Positions 1 to 8,770 of a DNA stretch of 64,000 bases are shown here, piece after piece. Numbering within the stretch: the first letter of the stretch is position 1; every line of letters begins with the position of its first letter. A program made the position numbers and the translations under genes. The notes under the pieces are model-generated. The model saw only the letters and a list, made by a program, of their open reading frames with translations, ran no database searches and had not been told where the DNA came from. The stretch comes from Novosphingobium marinum (GTDB taxonomy: Bacteria; Pseudomonadota; Alphaproteobacteria; Sphingomonadales; Sphingomonadaceae): assembly GCF_013408095.1 (NCBI RefSeq), contig NZ_JACBZF010000003.1:62001-126000 (forward strand). The letters run 5' to 3'.

Positions 1-476
1 ATGCCCAGTTCGAGCTTGGCCTCGTCGCTCATCTTGCCCATGTCCCAGGGCGGATCCCAAACGAGGTTCACTTCGGCATCGCGCACGCCGGGCACAGATG
101 CGACGCGCAGTTCGACTTCGCCCGGCATCGATTCGGCAACCGGGCAATGCGGGGTGGTCAGCGTCATGGTGACGACCGCCTCGCCATCCTCGGACACGTC
201 CACACCGTAGATCAGACCAAGGTCGTAGATGTTGACCGGAATTTCCGGATCGTAGATTTCCTTGAGCGCGGCGACCACCGCCTCGTAGGTCTGGCCACCC
301 GGTTCTCCGCCGGGAACATCCTGCGGCTTTTCGGCGAGGAAACCTTCGAGGTAGTCGCGCTTGCGTTCCAGCTTCTCGCTGGCGGTCTCGGCCGGAGCGG
401 CATCGTCGACGCGCGCGCGGCGCGGTGCTTCGGCGCTCTTCACTTCCTCGACCTTGAAGGGTTTCTCGTCGTTCAT
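1..476 (-). CDS. sufT: SufT-like DUF59/MIP18 Fe-S assembly protein (3' end outside window)
   Basis: Last visible gene of the SUF operon; 158 residues are seen and the C-terminus lies beyond base 1. Residues 1-60 are a charged, low-complexity leader. From about 64 the MIP18/DUF59 fold begins, with IYDPEIPVNIYDLGLIY at 74-90, a conserved Cys in TPHCPVAESMP near 111, and WDPPWDMGKMS near 143. The family assists Fe-S cluster maturation; the exact client is unknown. The ATG at 474-476 overlaps the sufS stop (ATGA), so translation is probably coupled. The leader is longer than in stand-alone DUF59 proteins and matches the SufT type. Confidence 0.87.
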   Translation of the reverse strand, partial: MNDEKPFKVEEVKSAEAPRRARVDDAAPAETASEKLERKRDYLEGFLAEKPQDVPGGEPGGQTYEAVVAALKEIYDPEIPVNIYDLGLIYGVDVSEDGEAVVTMTLTTPHCPVAESMPGEVELRVASVPGVRDAEVNLVWDPPWDMGKMSDEAKLELG

Positions 477-1684
477 CCGAAGATCCTCAGGGTGCGTTCG
501 ATCCCGCGAACCAGCGCGGCGATGTCGGTTTCGTCGTTGTAAATGCCGAAGCTGGCGCGCGCCGTCGCCGGAACGCCGAGGCGGTCCATGAGCGGTTGCG
601 CGCAGTGGTGCCCGGCGCGGATCGCCACGCTCTCCTCGTCGAGGATCGTGCCGAGATCGTGCGGGTGAACGCCGTCGATCTCGAAACTGACGATGCCGGC
701 CGCTTCCTCCGGCCCGAACAGGCGAAGCGAATTGAACCGCCCCAGTTCCTCTCGCGCCGTCCGCGTCAGGGCGCGCTCGTGCGCCTCGATCCGTTCGATA
801 CCGATGCCGGTGACGTAATCGATGGCCGATGCGAACCCGACCGCCTCGACGATGGCCGGGGTGCCCGCCTCGAAGCGCGCGGGTGCGGGGGCGTAGGTCG
901 TGCGTTCGAAAGTGACGCGGTCGATCATCGCGCCGCCGCCCTGCCAGGGCGGCATCGCATCGAGAATGTCGGCCTTGGCCCAGAGCGCGCCGATACCGGT
1001 CGGCCCGTAGACCTTGTGGGCCGAGAAGACGTAGAAATCGCAGTCCATCGCCTTCATGTCGAGCGCGATGCGCGGCGCGGCCTGGCATCCGTCGAGCAGG
1101 ATTTTCGCTCCCACGCCATGCGCCAGCGACACCGCGCGCTCCACATCGAGGACCGAGCCGAGGACGTTCGACACGTGCGCGAACGCGACGAGCTTGTGCC
1201 TGGGCGTCAGCATCGCTTCGGCGGCATCAAGGTCGATCAAGCCATCGTCGGTAATCGGGCAAACGTCGATTTCAATGCCTTTCCGGTCGCGTAGCAGCTG
1301 CCATGGCACGATGTTCGAATGGTGCTCGAGCTCGGAAAGGAGGATGCGGTCGCCAACCTCAAGCTGACTTGAGCCCCAGCTTTGTGCGACGAGATTGATG
1401 GCCTCAGTCGCTCCGCGCGTGAAAACGATCTCGTTTTCGTCGGCGTTGACAAAGTCCGCCACCGTGCGGCGTGCCGCCTCGAAACCGAGCGTCATTTCCG
1501 CCGAGCGCCCGTAGACGCCGCGATGGACGGTGGCGTAATCCGCGCCGAGTTTGCGCGCGACGGTATCGATCACCGCCTGCGGTTTCTGCGCGGTCGCCGC
1601 AGTATCGAGATAGTGCCACGGCTGGCCTTCCGGCGTCAGCATGCCGGGAAAGTCGGCGCGACTGGTCATTGTGCCGGTCGTCAT
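473..1684 (-). CDS. sufS: Cysteine desulfurase SufS
   Basis: PLP-dependent class V aminotransferase-fold enzyme that takes sulfur from L-cysteine as a persulfide for SufBCD. At 403 residues it has the usual length. HVSNVLGS near 170 and LLDGCQAAP near 197 are typical; the PLP Schiff-base lysine is K224 in FSAHKVYGPTG. The persulfide cysteine is C361 in RAGHHCAQP, the short-loop SufS form. The ATG at 1684 overlaps the sufD stop by ATGA, and an internal Met at residue 6 is an alternative start. No sufE or sufU is seen, so the sulfur acceptor may be encoded beyond the window edge. Confidence 0.97.
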   Translation of the reverse strand: MTTGTMTSRADFPGMLTPEGQPWHYLDTAATAQKPQAVIDTVARKLGADYATVHRGVYGRSAEMTLGFEAARRTVADFVNADENEIVFTRGATEAINLVAQSWGSSQLEVGDRILLSELEHHSNIVPWQLLRDRKGIEIDVCPITDDGLIDLDAAEAMLTPRHKLVAFAHVSNVLGSVLDVERAVSLAHGVGAKILLDGCQAAPRIALDMKAMDCDFYVFSAHKVYGPTGIGALWAKADILDAMPPWQGGGAMIDRVTFERTTYAPAPARFEAGTPAIVEAVGFASAIDYVTGIGIERIEAHERALTRTAREELGRFNSLRLFGPEEAAGIVSFEIDGVHPHDLGTILDEESVAIRAGHHCAQPLMDRLGVPATARASFGIYNDETDIAALVRGIERTLRIFG

Positions 1685-2448
1685 ACCGCTGCCTCGTCGA
1701 GTTGCGCGAGCGTCCGCTCGACGAGATCGTCGCGCGTGGCATCGTCCTCGACCGAATCGAATGCATCGGCGACGAAAGCGCGGACCAGAAGCTTGCGCGC
1801 GACTTCGGGCGGAATACCGCGCGATGCCATGTAGAACGCAGCGCGGTCGTCGAGAGCGCCGATGGCCGCGCCGTGGGCGGCCTTCACGTCGTCTGCGAAA
1901 ATCTCGAGTTCGGGCTTGGCGTTGGCGCTTGCTCCTTTTTCGAGAAGGATCGCGCGGAAATTCTGCGCAGCGTCGACTTTCTGCGAATGCTGCGGAATCT
2001 CGATCCGGCCGAGGAAATTACCGACCGAGCGTCCCCAGTGGACCGCGCGGACGACCTGGTTCGACGTGCAATTCGGAGCCGCGTGGATCGTGCGGGTCAC
2101 GAATTCCTGCCGCTTGTCGCCACCGCCGAGCGTCACTCCGCCGAATTCGAAATGCGCGCCTTCATCGAGCGTCACTTCGATCTCGATGCGTGCATAGCGG
2201 CCTGCCGCGATGGTCGCGAAATGTTCGTAGCGCCCGCCCTTGCCGACATGCACGCGCAGCCTGTCGACGAAACCGGAAGCCTCGGGACCCGACAGGCGGA
2301 CCTCGCAATTGCGCTCGGTCTCTCCCGGAGCGACCTCGATCGTGCGCCAGCGCGCCAGCGCCTCGGCACCGGCGGCGGCGAGATAGTCGCCGTCGGCATA
2401 GCGCCAGTCTTCGTCGCGGGTGGTGGGTACGGTCGCTACCTCGCTCAC
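1681..2448 (-). CDS. sufD: SUF scaffold subunit SufD (short form)
   Basis: Partner of SufB in the SufBCD scaffold, with a beta-helix core. Residues 165-200 contain the family signature NAKPELEIFADDVKAAHGAA, and the C-terminal helix includes GIPPEVARKLLVRAFVADAF. The protein has only 255 residues, against about 420 for E. coli SufD, so the N-terminal helical domain and part of the beta-helix are missing. The reading frame is intact and both ends overlap neighbours by ATGA, so the short form looks real rather than the result of a frameshift. A glycine-rich turn GGVTLGGGDKRQ sits near residue 105. Confidence 0.93.
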   Translation of the reverse strand: MSEVATVPTTRDEDWRYADGDYLAAAGAEALARWRTIEVAPGETERNCEVRLSGPEASGFVDRLRVHVGKGGRYEHFATIAAGRYARIEIEVTLDEGAHFEFGGVTLGGGDKRQEFVTRTIHAAPNCTSNQVVRAVHWGRSVGNFLGRIEIPQHSQKVDAAQNFRAILLEKGASANAKPELEIFADDVKAAHGAAIGALDDRAAFYMASRGIPPEVARKLLVRAFVADAFDSVEDDATRDDLVERTLAQLDEAAV

Positions 2449-3188
2449 GCCGTGACCGCCTCGTAGCCTTCGTCCTCGAGCCGCTGCGCCAGTTCCGGTC
2501 CGCCCGACTTCACGATCCGGCCGTCGGCCAGGACGTGCACCTTGTCGGGCTGCACGTATTCGAGCAGCCGCTGGTAATGCGTGATGAGCAGCACGCCCTT
2601 GCCGGGTTCGCGCATGATTTCGTTGATGCCCTGCCCGACGACGCGCAGCGCATCGATGTCGAGGCCGCTGTCGGTCTCGTCGAGAACCGCGAACTTCGGA
2701 TCGAGGATGCCCATCTGCACCATCTCGGCCCGCTTCTTCTCGCCGCCGGAGAAGCCCACGTTCACCGGTCGCTTGAGCATGTCCATGTCGAGGCGGAGCA
2801 GGCCGGCCTTTTCCTTCGCCACCTTGAGGAACTCGCCGCCCGAATAGGCTTCCTCGCCGCGCGCCTTGCGCTGGGCATTCACCGCCTCGCGCAGGAACTG
2901 GACAAAGGAGACGCCCGGGATTTCGACCGGGTACTGGAAGCCGAGAAACAGGCCGAGCGAAGCGCGCTCATGCGGCTCGAGCTCGAGCAGGTCGACCCCG
3001 GCAAGCTTCACCGAACCGCCGGTGACTTCGTAGCCGGGACGCCCGCCCAGCACATAAGACAGCGTCGACTTCCCGGCGCCGTTGGGACCCATGATGGCAT
3101 GGACCTCGCCCGCGCCGACTTCGAGCGCTAGGCCCTTGAGGATCGGCTTGCCGTCGACTTCGGCGGTGAGATTATCGATCTTGAGCAT
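2445..3188 (-). CDS. sufC: SUF ATPase SufC
   Basis: ABC-type ATPase that drives conformational change of the SufB-SufD scaffold. Residues 34-42 are the Walker A GPNGAGKST, the ABC signature FSGGEKKRAEM is at 146-156, and Walker B FAVLDETDSGLD is at 166-177, with the H-loop in LLITHYQRLL near 200. The length of 247 residues is standard. The gene starts inside the last 17 bases of the DUF559 gene and ends by ATGA overlap with sufD, so it sits in a tightly coupled operon. Confidence 0.97.
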   Translation of the reverse strand: MLKIDNLTAEVDGKPILKGLALEVGAGEVHAIMGPNGAGKSTLSYVLGGRPGYEVTGGSVKLAGVDLLELEPHERASLGLFLGFQYPVEIPGVSFVQFLREAVNAQRKARGEEAYSGGEFLKVAKEKAGLLRLDMDMLKRPVNVGFSGGEKKRAEMVQMGILDPKFAVLDETDSGLDIDALRVVGQGINEIMREPGKGVLLITHYQRLLEYVQPDKVHVLADGRIVKSGGPELAQRLEDEGYEAVTA

Positions 3189-3708
3189 CGGTGCTCCTGT
3201 GTGTCTGCTCGTCTGGTGCGTTCCTGCGCGGGCGGCTTGCGTTGTGCCTGCGGCGCGCTTCCTGCTTGTCGGCGATGCGCATGCGCATTCCCGCCGTGAT
3301 CCGGTGCAGGACGGCGTCCATGTCCTCGAGAATGTCGCTGGCCCTGATCCGCATCACGCGGATGCCCACCGCTTCCAGGCTCTTGTCGCGGCGGCGTGCA
3401 ATCTGGTCGTCCTGCCCTTCCTCGTCGATGGCGATCGCCATGCCGAGGTTGTGGCAGCCGAAATCGACGATCGCCGAGCCGATCACAGCGTGCCGCTTGA
3501 ACGTGTAGCGGCCGAGGTCGGCCTTGGCGAAGCGCTCGGCCAGTGCCTGGTGCGCGGGCGTCGGCTCACGCCGCATGGCGCGCGCACGGTCGTGGATCGC
3601 GTCGAGGCGCTTCTCCGAAATTTCCCAACCCCTGCCCTTTTTCCTGATGGCAGGCGCCGTATCGCTTTCGGACGGATCGCGAAGCTGGAGAGTCTTGCGC
3701 TCGGTCAC
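3172..3708 (-). CDS. DUF559 nuclease-fold protein inside the suf operon
   Basis: A 178-residue protein between sufB and sufC. Residues 45-150 resemble the DUF559 (Vsr-like, PD-(D/E)XK) domain: [14 protein letters not shown], then [20 protein letters not shown] and [20 protein letters not shown]. The usual E-x-D-G catalytic pair appears as AIDEE, so the first acidic residue may be lost. The basic C-terminal tail ([17 protein letters not shown]) could bind nucleic acid. The ATG overlaps the sufB stop (ATGA) and the 3' end overlaps sufC by 17 bases, so it is made together with Suf proteins. A role in Fe-S assembly is unproven; a passenger gene is also possible. Confidence 0.75.
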   Translation of the reverse strand: MTERKTLQLRDPSESDTAPAIRKKGRGWEISEKRLDAIHDRARAMRREPTPAHQALAERFAKADLGRYTFKRHAVIGSAIVDFGCHNLGMAIAIDEEGQDDQIARRRDKSLEAVGIRVMRIRASDILEDMDAVLHRITAGMRMRIADKQEARRRHNASRPRRNAPDEQTHRSTDAQDR

Positions 3709-5231
3709 CCCACGCTCCCTTCCAGCGAGATGGCGAGCAGCTTCTGCGCTTCCACTGCGAATTCCATGGGCAGCTGCCGCATGACGTCCTTGGCGAAACC
3801 GTTGACGATGAGTGCGACCGCCTCCTCGGTGTCGAGGCCGCGCTGCATCGCGTAGAACAGCTGGTCATCGCTGATCTTCGAGGTGGTCGCCTCGTGCTCG
3901 ATCTGTGCGCCCGGATTCTTCACCTCGATGTAAGGTACGGTATGCGCGCCGCATTCATCGCCGAGCAGCAGCGAATCGCACTGGGTGAAATTGCGAACTC
4001 CGTCGGCATTGGCCGCGACCGCCACCTTGCCGCGATAGGTATTGTTGGACTTGCCGGCGGAGATACCCTTCGAGATGATCGTGGAGCGGCTGCCGCGCCC
4101 GTTGTGGATCATCTTGGTGCCGGTATCGGCTTGCTGGAAATTGTTGGTCACCGCGACCGAATAGAACTCGCCGACCGAATCCTCGCCGTTGAGCACGCAG
4201 GAGGGATACTTCCAGGTCACCGCAGAGCCGGTTTCGACCTGTGTCCACGATATCTTCGAGCGTGCGCCCTGGCAGAGACCGCGCTTGGTGACGAAATTGT
4301 AGATCCCGCCCTTGCCCTCGCTGTCGCCGGGGTACCAGTTCTGTACCGTCGAGTACTTGATCTCCGCATCTTCGAGCGCGACCAGTTCGACCACGGCGGC
4401 GTGAAGCTGGTTCTCGTCGCGTTGCGGCGCGGTGCACCCTTCGAGGTAGCTGACGTAGCTGCCCTTCTCGGCCACGATCAGCGTCCGCTCGAACTGGCCA
4501 GTATTTTCCGCATTTATGCGGAAGTAGGTCGAAAGCTCCATCGGGCAGCGCACGCCTTCGGGTATCCAGACGAAGGTTCCGTCCGAGAAAACCGCGCTGT
4601 TGAGGGTGGCGAAGTAATTGTCCTTCTGGGGAACCACCTTGCCGAGCCATTTGCGCACAAGCTCGGGGTGCGCGCGGATCGCCTCGGAGATCGACAGGAA
4701 AATGACGCCCGCCTGCTCGAGTTCCTTGCGGAAGGTCGTGGCCACCGACACCGAATCGAACACCGCGTCGACCGCAACCTTGCGCGCGCCCTCGACGCCC
4801 GCGAGGACTTTCTGCTCCTCGAGCGGGATGCCGAGCTTCTCGTAGACGCGCAGGATTTCCGGATCGACCTCGTCGAGGGACTTGATCGCTTCCTTCTTCT
4901 TGGGCGCAGCGTAGTAATACGCGTTCTGGTAATCGATGGGCGGCACGTTGAGCTTTGCCCAGTCGGGCGCGATCATGTCCTGCCAGAGGCGGAAGGCCTT
5001 CAGCCGCCATTCGAGCATCCATTCCGGCTCCTGCTTCTTGGCCGAAATGAAGCGCACGGTGTCTTCGCTGAGACCCTTGGGCGCGAACTCCTGTTCGATA
5101 TCGGCGGACCAGCCGTGCTCGTACTCGGCGGCGCGGGCGGCGGCCTCGCGCGCTTCGCGGTCCTTTACCTGCGATTCGCCGGCCTGCGGGTCGCGCGCGT
5201 CGGCTTCGGATGTCATCGGTCTGTCGGTCAT
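3705..5231 (-). CDS. sufB: SUF scaffold protein SufB
   Basis: Main scaffold of the SufBCD complex, where Fe-S clusters are built. It has 508 residues. An N-terminal helical region contains [20 protein letters not shown]; the beta-helix follows with [21 protein letters not shown] and [20 protein letters not shown], where C418 and C427 lie in the region of the scaffold cysteine, then [17 protein letters not shown]. The chosen ATG at 5231 directly follows the regulator's stop codon; MTSEAD six residues later is an alternative. It is the second gene of the operon after the Rrf2 regulator. Confidence 0.97.
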   Translation of the reverse strand: MTDRPMTSEADARDPQAGESQVKDREAREAAARAAEYEHGWSADIEQEFAPKGLSEDTVRFISAKKQEPEWMLEWRLKAFRLWQDMIAPDWAKLNVPPIDYQNAYYYAAPKKKEAIKSLDEVDPEILRVYEKLGIPLEEQKVLAGVEGARKVAVDAVFDSVSVATTFRKELEQAGVIFLSISEAIRAHPELVRKWLGKVVPQKDNYFATLNSAVFSDGTFVWIPEGVRCPMELSTYFRINAENTGQFERTLIVAEKGSYVSYLEGCTAPQRDENQLHAAVVELVALEDAEIKYSTVQNWYPGDSEGKGGIYNFVTKRGLCQGARSKISWTQVETGSAVTWKYPSCVLNGEDSVGEFYSVAVTNNFQQADTGTKMIHNGRGSRSTIISKGISAGKSNNTYRGKVAVAANADGVRNFTQCDSLLLGDECGAHTVPYIEVKNPGAQIEHEATTSKISDDQLFYAMQRGLDTEEAVALIVNGFAKDVMRQLPMEFAVEAQKLLAISLEGSVG

Positions 5232-5642
5232 TCAGTTCGCCGTTTCTGCAAGCTTTGTCAGCGGTACGTTCGCAAGGGCGCCGCGCAGCGCCTCGTTGAC
5301 GATCGGCCAGTGGGGCCTGATCGCGCACGCTTCCTCCAGCGTACACTCCGCGCGCCCCTGCTCGATGCAGGCGGTCAGCGCGATGGGACCTTCCACTGCC
5401 TCGACGATGTCGGCAAGCGTGATCGCCGCGGCGGGTCGGGCAAGCTTCAGGCCGCCGCCCACCCCGCGCGAGGAGCGCAACAGGCCCGCGCTCGTCAGGC
5501 GGGTCACGATCTTCTGCACGGTCGGAGCGGGCAGGCCGGTTTCCTCGGAAAGCTGACCCGCCGATACACGCGCAGCGCCGCAGTGACGGCTGGCGGCCGC
5601 CATCACGACGACGGCGTAATCTGCCATGCTGGATAGGCGCAT
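5232..5642 (-). CDS. Rrf2/IscR-type regulator of the suf operon
   Basis: A 136-residue winged-helix repressor. The helix-turn-helix lies near residues 26-58 (VSAGQLSEETGLPAPTVQKI) and the wing is SSRGVGGGLKLARPA. Three cysteines, C92, C100 and C106 in the spacing Cx7Cx5C, match the Fe-S ligands of IscR/SUF regulators, so it probably senses cluster status. It is the first gene of the suf operon and its stop abuts the sufB start, which suggests autoregulation. I could not assign a convincing operator in the 60 bases upstream. Confidence 0.92.
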   Translation of the reverse strand: MRLSSMADYAVVVMAAASRHCGAARVSAGQLSEETGLPAPTVQKIVTRLTSAGLLRSSRGVGGGLKLARPAAAITLADIVEAVEGPIALTACIEQGRAECTLEEACAIRPHWPIVNEALRGALANVPLTKLAETAN

Positions 5643-5735
5643 TCGGGTTCGGGTCCTTGCCCTGGCTTAAATCGGAGTAATTCGTTCCGGTTTCCACCTA
5701 GTGCGGGCGATGCGCTCTCGCAAGCGCCAGACAAA

Positions 5736-5778
5736 GAAAAAAGGCGGTCCCCTGCGCAAAAGCGCCGGAAACCGCCTT
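5736..5778 (-). terminator. Intrinsic terminator, minus strand
   Basis: Arms AAGGCGGT (5741-5748) and ACCGCCTT (5771-5778) form an 8-base stem. The loop contains a further GCGC-AAAA-GCGC hairpin. Read on the minus strand the stem is followed by a run of U (5737-5742). There is no U-run on the plus strand, so it works in the minus direction only. Confidence 0.7.
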
Positions 5779-5852
5779 GAAAGTAGAGAACCCGGAGCGA
5801 GATTTGCACCGAGCCCTTCGGGTCGCAAGGGCTGGATAGGGCGCGCAGCGAT
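5736..5852 (-). ncRNA. Candidate small RNA upstream of the suf operon
   Basis: The gap between the divergent rrf2 and pyrD genes contains, read on the minus strand, a good -10 box TACAAT (5859-5864), a hairpin with perfect 7-base arms AGCCCTT/AAGGGCT (5812-5833), about 30 unpaired bases, and a strong intrinsic terminator (5736-5778) with an inner hairpin and six U. A terminator here serves no known gene, because both flanking genes are transcribed away from it. Transcription starting near 5852 would give an RNA of about 117 bases. No convincing -35 is present. It may be a trans-acting small RNA or a leader attenuated before suf. Confidence 0.42.
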
Positions 5853-5974
5853 TCGTTAATTGTAAAAAAGCGACACCCGGCGGAGAGTTCGAAAATAGAT
5901 CGCTGTCGCCATCGCCGCCGGCGCCATCGAGGTTGCCGATTGAGCCGGCAGCTTGCGACCGCTATCGGCCGGGA

Positions 5975-7006
5975 ATGCTCTATTCCCTGATCAGCCCCGC
6001 GCTTTTCACGCTCGATGCGGAGCCCGCGCACCGGCTCGCCATCTCCGCGCTCAAGCTGCTGCCCGCCGGGAAGCCGCAGCGGCCGGGCGGCCCGCTTTCC
6101 GTGGAGGTCGCCGGCATCGACTTTCCCAACCCGGTCGGGCTCGCCGCCGGATTCGACAAGGATGCCGAGGTGCCCGACGCCCTTCTCGGTCGCGGTTTCG
6201 GTTTCGTCGAGGTCGGCTCGATCACGCCGCTTCCGCAGTCGGGCAATTCGAGGCCGCGCCTGTTCCGGCTCGTCGAGGACCGTGCAGTCATCAATCGCAT
6301 GGGCTTCAACAATTCGGGAGCGGATTGCGCCGCCGCCCGTCTGGAGTCGCGACGCGGCAGGCCGGGGATCGTCGGCATAAACATCGGGGCAAACAAGGAC
6401 TCGACCGACCGCATCGCGGACTATGCGAAGATGGCGGCGCGGATGGCCGCGCTCGGCTCGTTCCTGACGGTCAACGTCAGCAGCCCCAACACTCCCGGCT
6501 TGCGGGCGCTGCAGGACGAGAGGGCGCTCGGCGACCTGCTCGACGCGGTCCTGCAGGCGCGCGGCGGCGCGGGTCCGCCGGTTTTCCTGAAAGTTGCGCC
6601 CGACCTGGAGCCCGCTGACATCGACGCGATCGCGCGCACCGCGCTTGACCGCAGGATCGGAGCGCTCGTCGTATCGAACACCACGATTTCCCGCCCCGCC
6701 CTGCGCTCCCGCCATGCCGACGAAGCGGGTGGCCTGTCGGGCGCGCCCCTGCGCGACCTTGCTCAGCAGCGCCTGCGCGACTTCCGCAAGGCAACGGGGG
6801 GCGAACTGCCGCTCATCGGCGTCGGCGGCATCGCGACGGCCGAGGATGCCTGGGCGCGCATCCGGGCGGGAGCGAGCCTCGTCGAGCTCTACAGCGCGAT
6901 GGTCTACGAAGGTCCGGGGATCGCGAAGCAGATCGCCCGGGGCCTCGAGCGCCTGATGCTGCGTGACGGGTTCGCATCCGTTGCAGAGGCGATCGGAACC
7001 GAATAG
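5975..7006 (+). CDS. pyrD: Quinone-dependent dihydroorotate dehydrogenase (class 2)
   Basis: Flavoprotein of pyrimidine synthesis that oxidises dihydroorotate to orotate and passes electrons to ubiquinone at the inner membrane. The 343 residues begin with the membrane-binding helix MLYSLISPALFTLDAEPAHR typical of class 2. FMN and substrate motifs are NRMGFNNSG, GINIGANKD, VNVSSPNTPGLR with the catalytic serine, KVAPDL, NTTISR and GVGGIATAEDA. The ATG at 5975 was chosen over a TTG at 5933 because it begins the conserved N-terminal helix. It is followed two bases later by a possible GTG of the next gene. Confidence 0.96.
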   Translation: MLYSLISPALFTLDAEPAHRLAISALKLLPAGKPQRPGGPLSVEVAGIDFPNPVGLAAGFDKDAEVPDALLGRGFGFVEVGSITPLPQSGNSRPRLFRLVEDRAVINRMGFNNSGADCAAARLESRRGRPGIVGINIGANKDSTDRIADYAKMAARMAALGSFLTVNVSSPNTPGLRALQDERALGDLLDAVLQARGGAGPPVFLKVAPDLEPADIDAIARTALDRRIGALVVSNTTISRPALRSRHADEAGGLSGAPLRDLAQQRLRDFRKATGGELPLIGVGGIATAEDAWARIRAGASLVELYSAMVYEGPGIAKQIARGLERLMLRDGFASVAEAIGTE

Positions 7007-7016
7007 CGTGACCGCG

Positions 7017-8729
7017 ATGTTCCGCACGTTCCTGACGCCGTTGGCAGCCGCGCTCGCCGTCGGCGGTTGCGCTTCGCTCCCCCTTCCCCATCCGCAAGCG
7101 GCACCCGCATACGAACGCGGCATGGTCAGCGCCGCCGATCCGCGCGCGGCCGAGGCAGGTGCCGAGATGCTGCGCATGGGCGGAAGCGCGACCGACGCCG
7201 CCATCGCGACCATGCTCGCCCTGACCGTCGTCGAGCCGCAGAGTTCTGGCATCGGCGGTGGCGGATTCTACGTTCACGGTGCCCCCGACGGCACGGTAAT
7301 GACCCTCGACGGACGCGAGACCGCACCTTCCGGAGCGACACAGGACTGGTTCCTCGATGAAGCCGGAAAGCCGCTTCCGTTCAGGCAGGCGGTGCTTAGC
7401 GGTCTTTCGGTAGGCGTTCCCGGCAACCTCGCGCTCGCCCGCGAAGCGCATGTCCGGCACGGAAACCTTGCGTGGGAGACCCTGTTCGGGCCGGCGATCC
7501 GCCTGGCGCGCGATGGCTGGGCGATCACCCCGCGATTCAACGATTACCTCACCCGCCGCAAGGATAACGCGGCGCACGATCCGCTGGGAGCATCGCTATT
7601 CTTCGATGCAGAGGGCGAGCCGCTACCCGTGGGGACGCGGGTTGCGAACCCGCAGCTTGCGCAGACCCTCGAAACGATCGCGCGACACGGGATAGGGCGG
7701 TTCTACAACGGCGCATTGGCGGACGAGATTGCCGAAAAAGTCGCGGCCGAAACACCGCGCGAAGCTGCGATGACACGAGCGGACATCGCGGCCTACCGGG
7801 TTTTCGAGCGACCCGCCGTCTGCGGACACTACCGGATCTATCGCATTTGCGGGATGGGGCCGCCGTCTTCGGGGGCGACAACGGTGTTGGCGATGCTGGG
7901 CCAGCTCGAACGCTTCGACATGGCATCGTTGCGCGCCGATTCGCCGAAGGCATGGCATCTGTTCATCGAGTCGCAGCGCCTCGCCTATGCGGACCGCGGG
8001 CAGTACCTGGCCGATTCGGACTTCGTCGGCGTGCCCGTCGAAGGGCTGATCGATCCAGCATATCTCGCGCAGCGATCCGCGCTGATCGACGAAGACAGGG
8101 CCATGCCCTCGGTATCGCACGGCAAGCCCGCCGGCGCGCCGGCGGACCTCGTACCCGGAAAGGGCCCGGAGGAGTCCGGAACCTCGCACTTCGTGGCCAT
8201 GGACCGCGCCGGCAACGTCGTAAGCTATACGTCGACGGTCGAGGGGCCTTTCGGGTCGGGCATCATGGCGGGCGGGTTCTATCTCAACAACGAACTGACG
8301 GATTTCAGCTTCGTCCCCGAAAAAGACGGTATCCCGGTCGCGAACCGGGTCGAGGGCGGGAAGCGTCCGCGCAGCTCGATGGCGCCGACGCTGGTCTACG
8401 GGCCGGACGGCAAGCTGCTGATCGCCGTCGGCGCGGCTGGCGGCACAACCATTCCCGTGCAGGTCGCGCGCGTGCTGATCGGCGTGCTCGACTGGAAGAT
8501 GCCGGTGGCGCAAGCCGTGGCGCTGCCGGTTGCCTTCGCTCCCGGCGAAACCGTCTACATCGAGGAAGGAAGCGCGCTCGAGCCGATGAAGGCCGCGCTG
8601 GAAGCGATGGGCCATGAGCGCATTGTAGTGAGAGAACTTCCCCTCAAGCTGAACGCCATCGAGGTGGTCGACGGCCGGCCGGTCGGCACCGGCGATCCGC
8701 GCAGCGAAGGCGTTGCAGTCGCGGAATAG
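7017..8729 (+). CDS. ggt: Gamma-glutamyltransferase, predicted lipoprotein
   Basis: N-terminal nucleophile hydrolase that cleaves glutathione and other gamma-glutamyl compounds. At 570 residues it has the family length. The nucleophile is T389 in EESGTSHFVAMD, where the proenzyme cuts itself; later motifs are VEGPFGSGIMAGGFYLNNELTDF and GKRPRSSMAPT. The N-terminus has a short hydrophobic stretch ending in AVGGC (Cys 18), so it looks like a lipoprotein rather than a freely secreted enzyme. ATG 7017 was preferred to the in-frame GTG 7008. It follows pyrD closely and may be cotranscribed. Confidence 0.95.
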   Translation: MFRTFLTPLAAALAVGGCASLPLPHPQAAPAYERGMVSAADPRAAEAGAEMLRMGGSATDAAIATMLALTVVEPQSSGIGGGGFYVHGAPDGTVMTLDGRETAPSGATQDWFLDEAGKPLPFRQAVLSGLSVGVPGNLALAREAHVRHGNLAWETLFGPAIRLARDGWAITPRFNDYLTRRKDNAAHDPLGASLFFDAEGEPLPVGTRVANPQLAQTLETIARHGIGRFYNGALADEIAEKVAAETPREAAMTRADIAAYRVFERPAVCGHYRIYRICGMGPPSSGATTVLAMLGQLERFDMASLRADSPKAWHLFIESQRLAYADRGQYLADSDFVGVPVEGLIDPAYLAQRSALIDEDRAMPSVSHGKPAGAPADLVPGKGPEESGTSHFVAMDRAGNVVSYTSTVEGPFGSGIMAGGFYLNNELTDFSFVPEKDGIPVANRVEGGKRPRSSMAPTLVYGPDGKLLIAVGAAGGTTIPVQVARVLIGVLDWKMPVAQAVALPVAFAPGETVYIEEGSALEPMKAALEAMGHERIVVRELPLKLNAIEVVDGRPVGTGDPRSEGVAVAE

Positions 8730-8770
8730 CCGCCCTAGACCTCGGGCACCCGGGGAGAGGAGTTCAGCGG

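Larger units (their letters stand above)
5643..5974. other. Divergent gap between suf regulator and pyrD
   Basis: A 332-base non-coding stretch. It holds the upstream region of the suf operon (next to 5642), the candidate minus-strand small RNA and terminator (5736-5864), and about 100 bases before pyrD. I see no ORF with coding character in it. Confidence 0.6.

Noticed and set aside
3894..5697. Two 580-residue frames overlapping sufB
   Set aside because: Shadows of sufB in other frames; no recognisable motifs.
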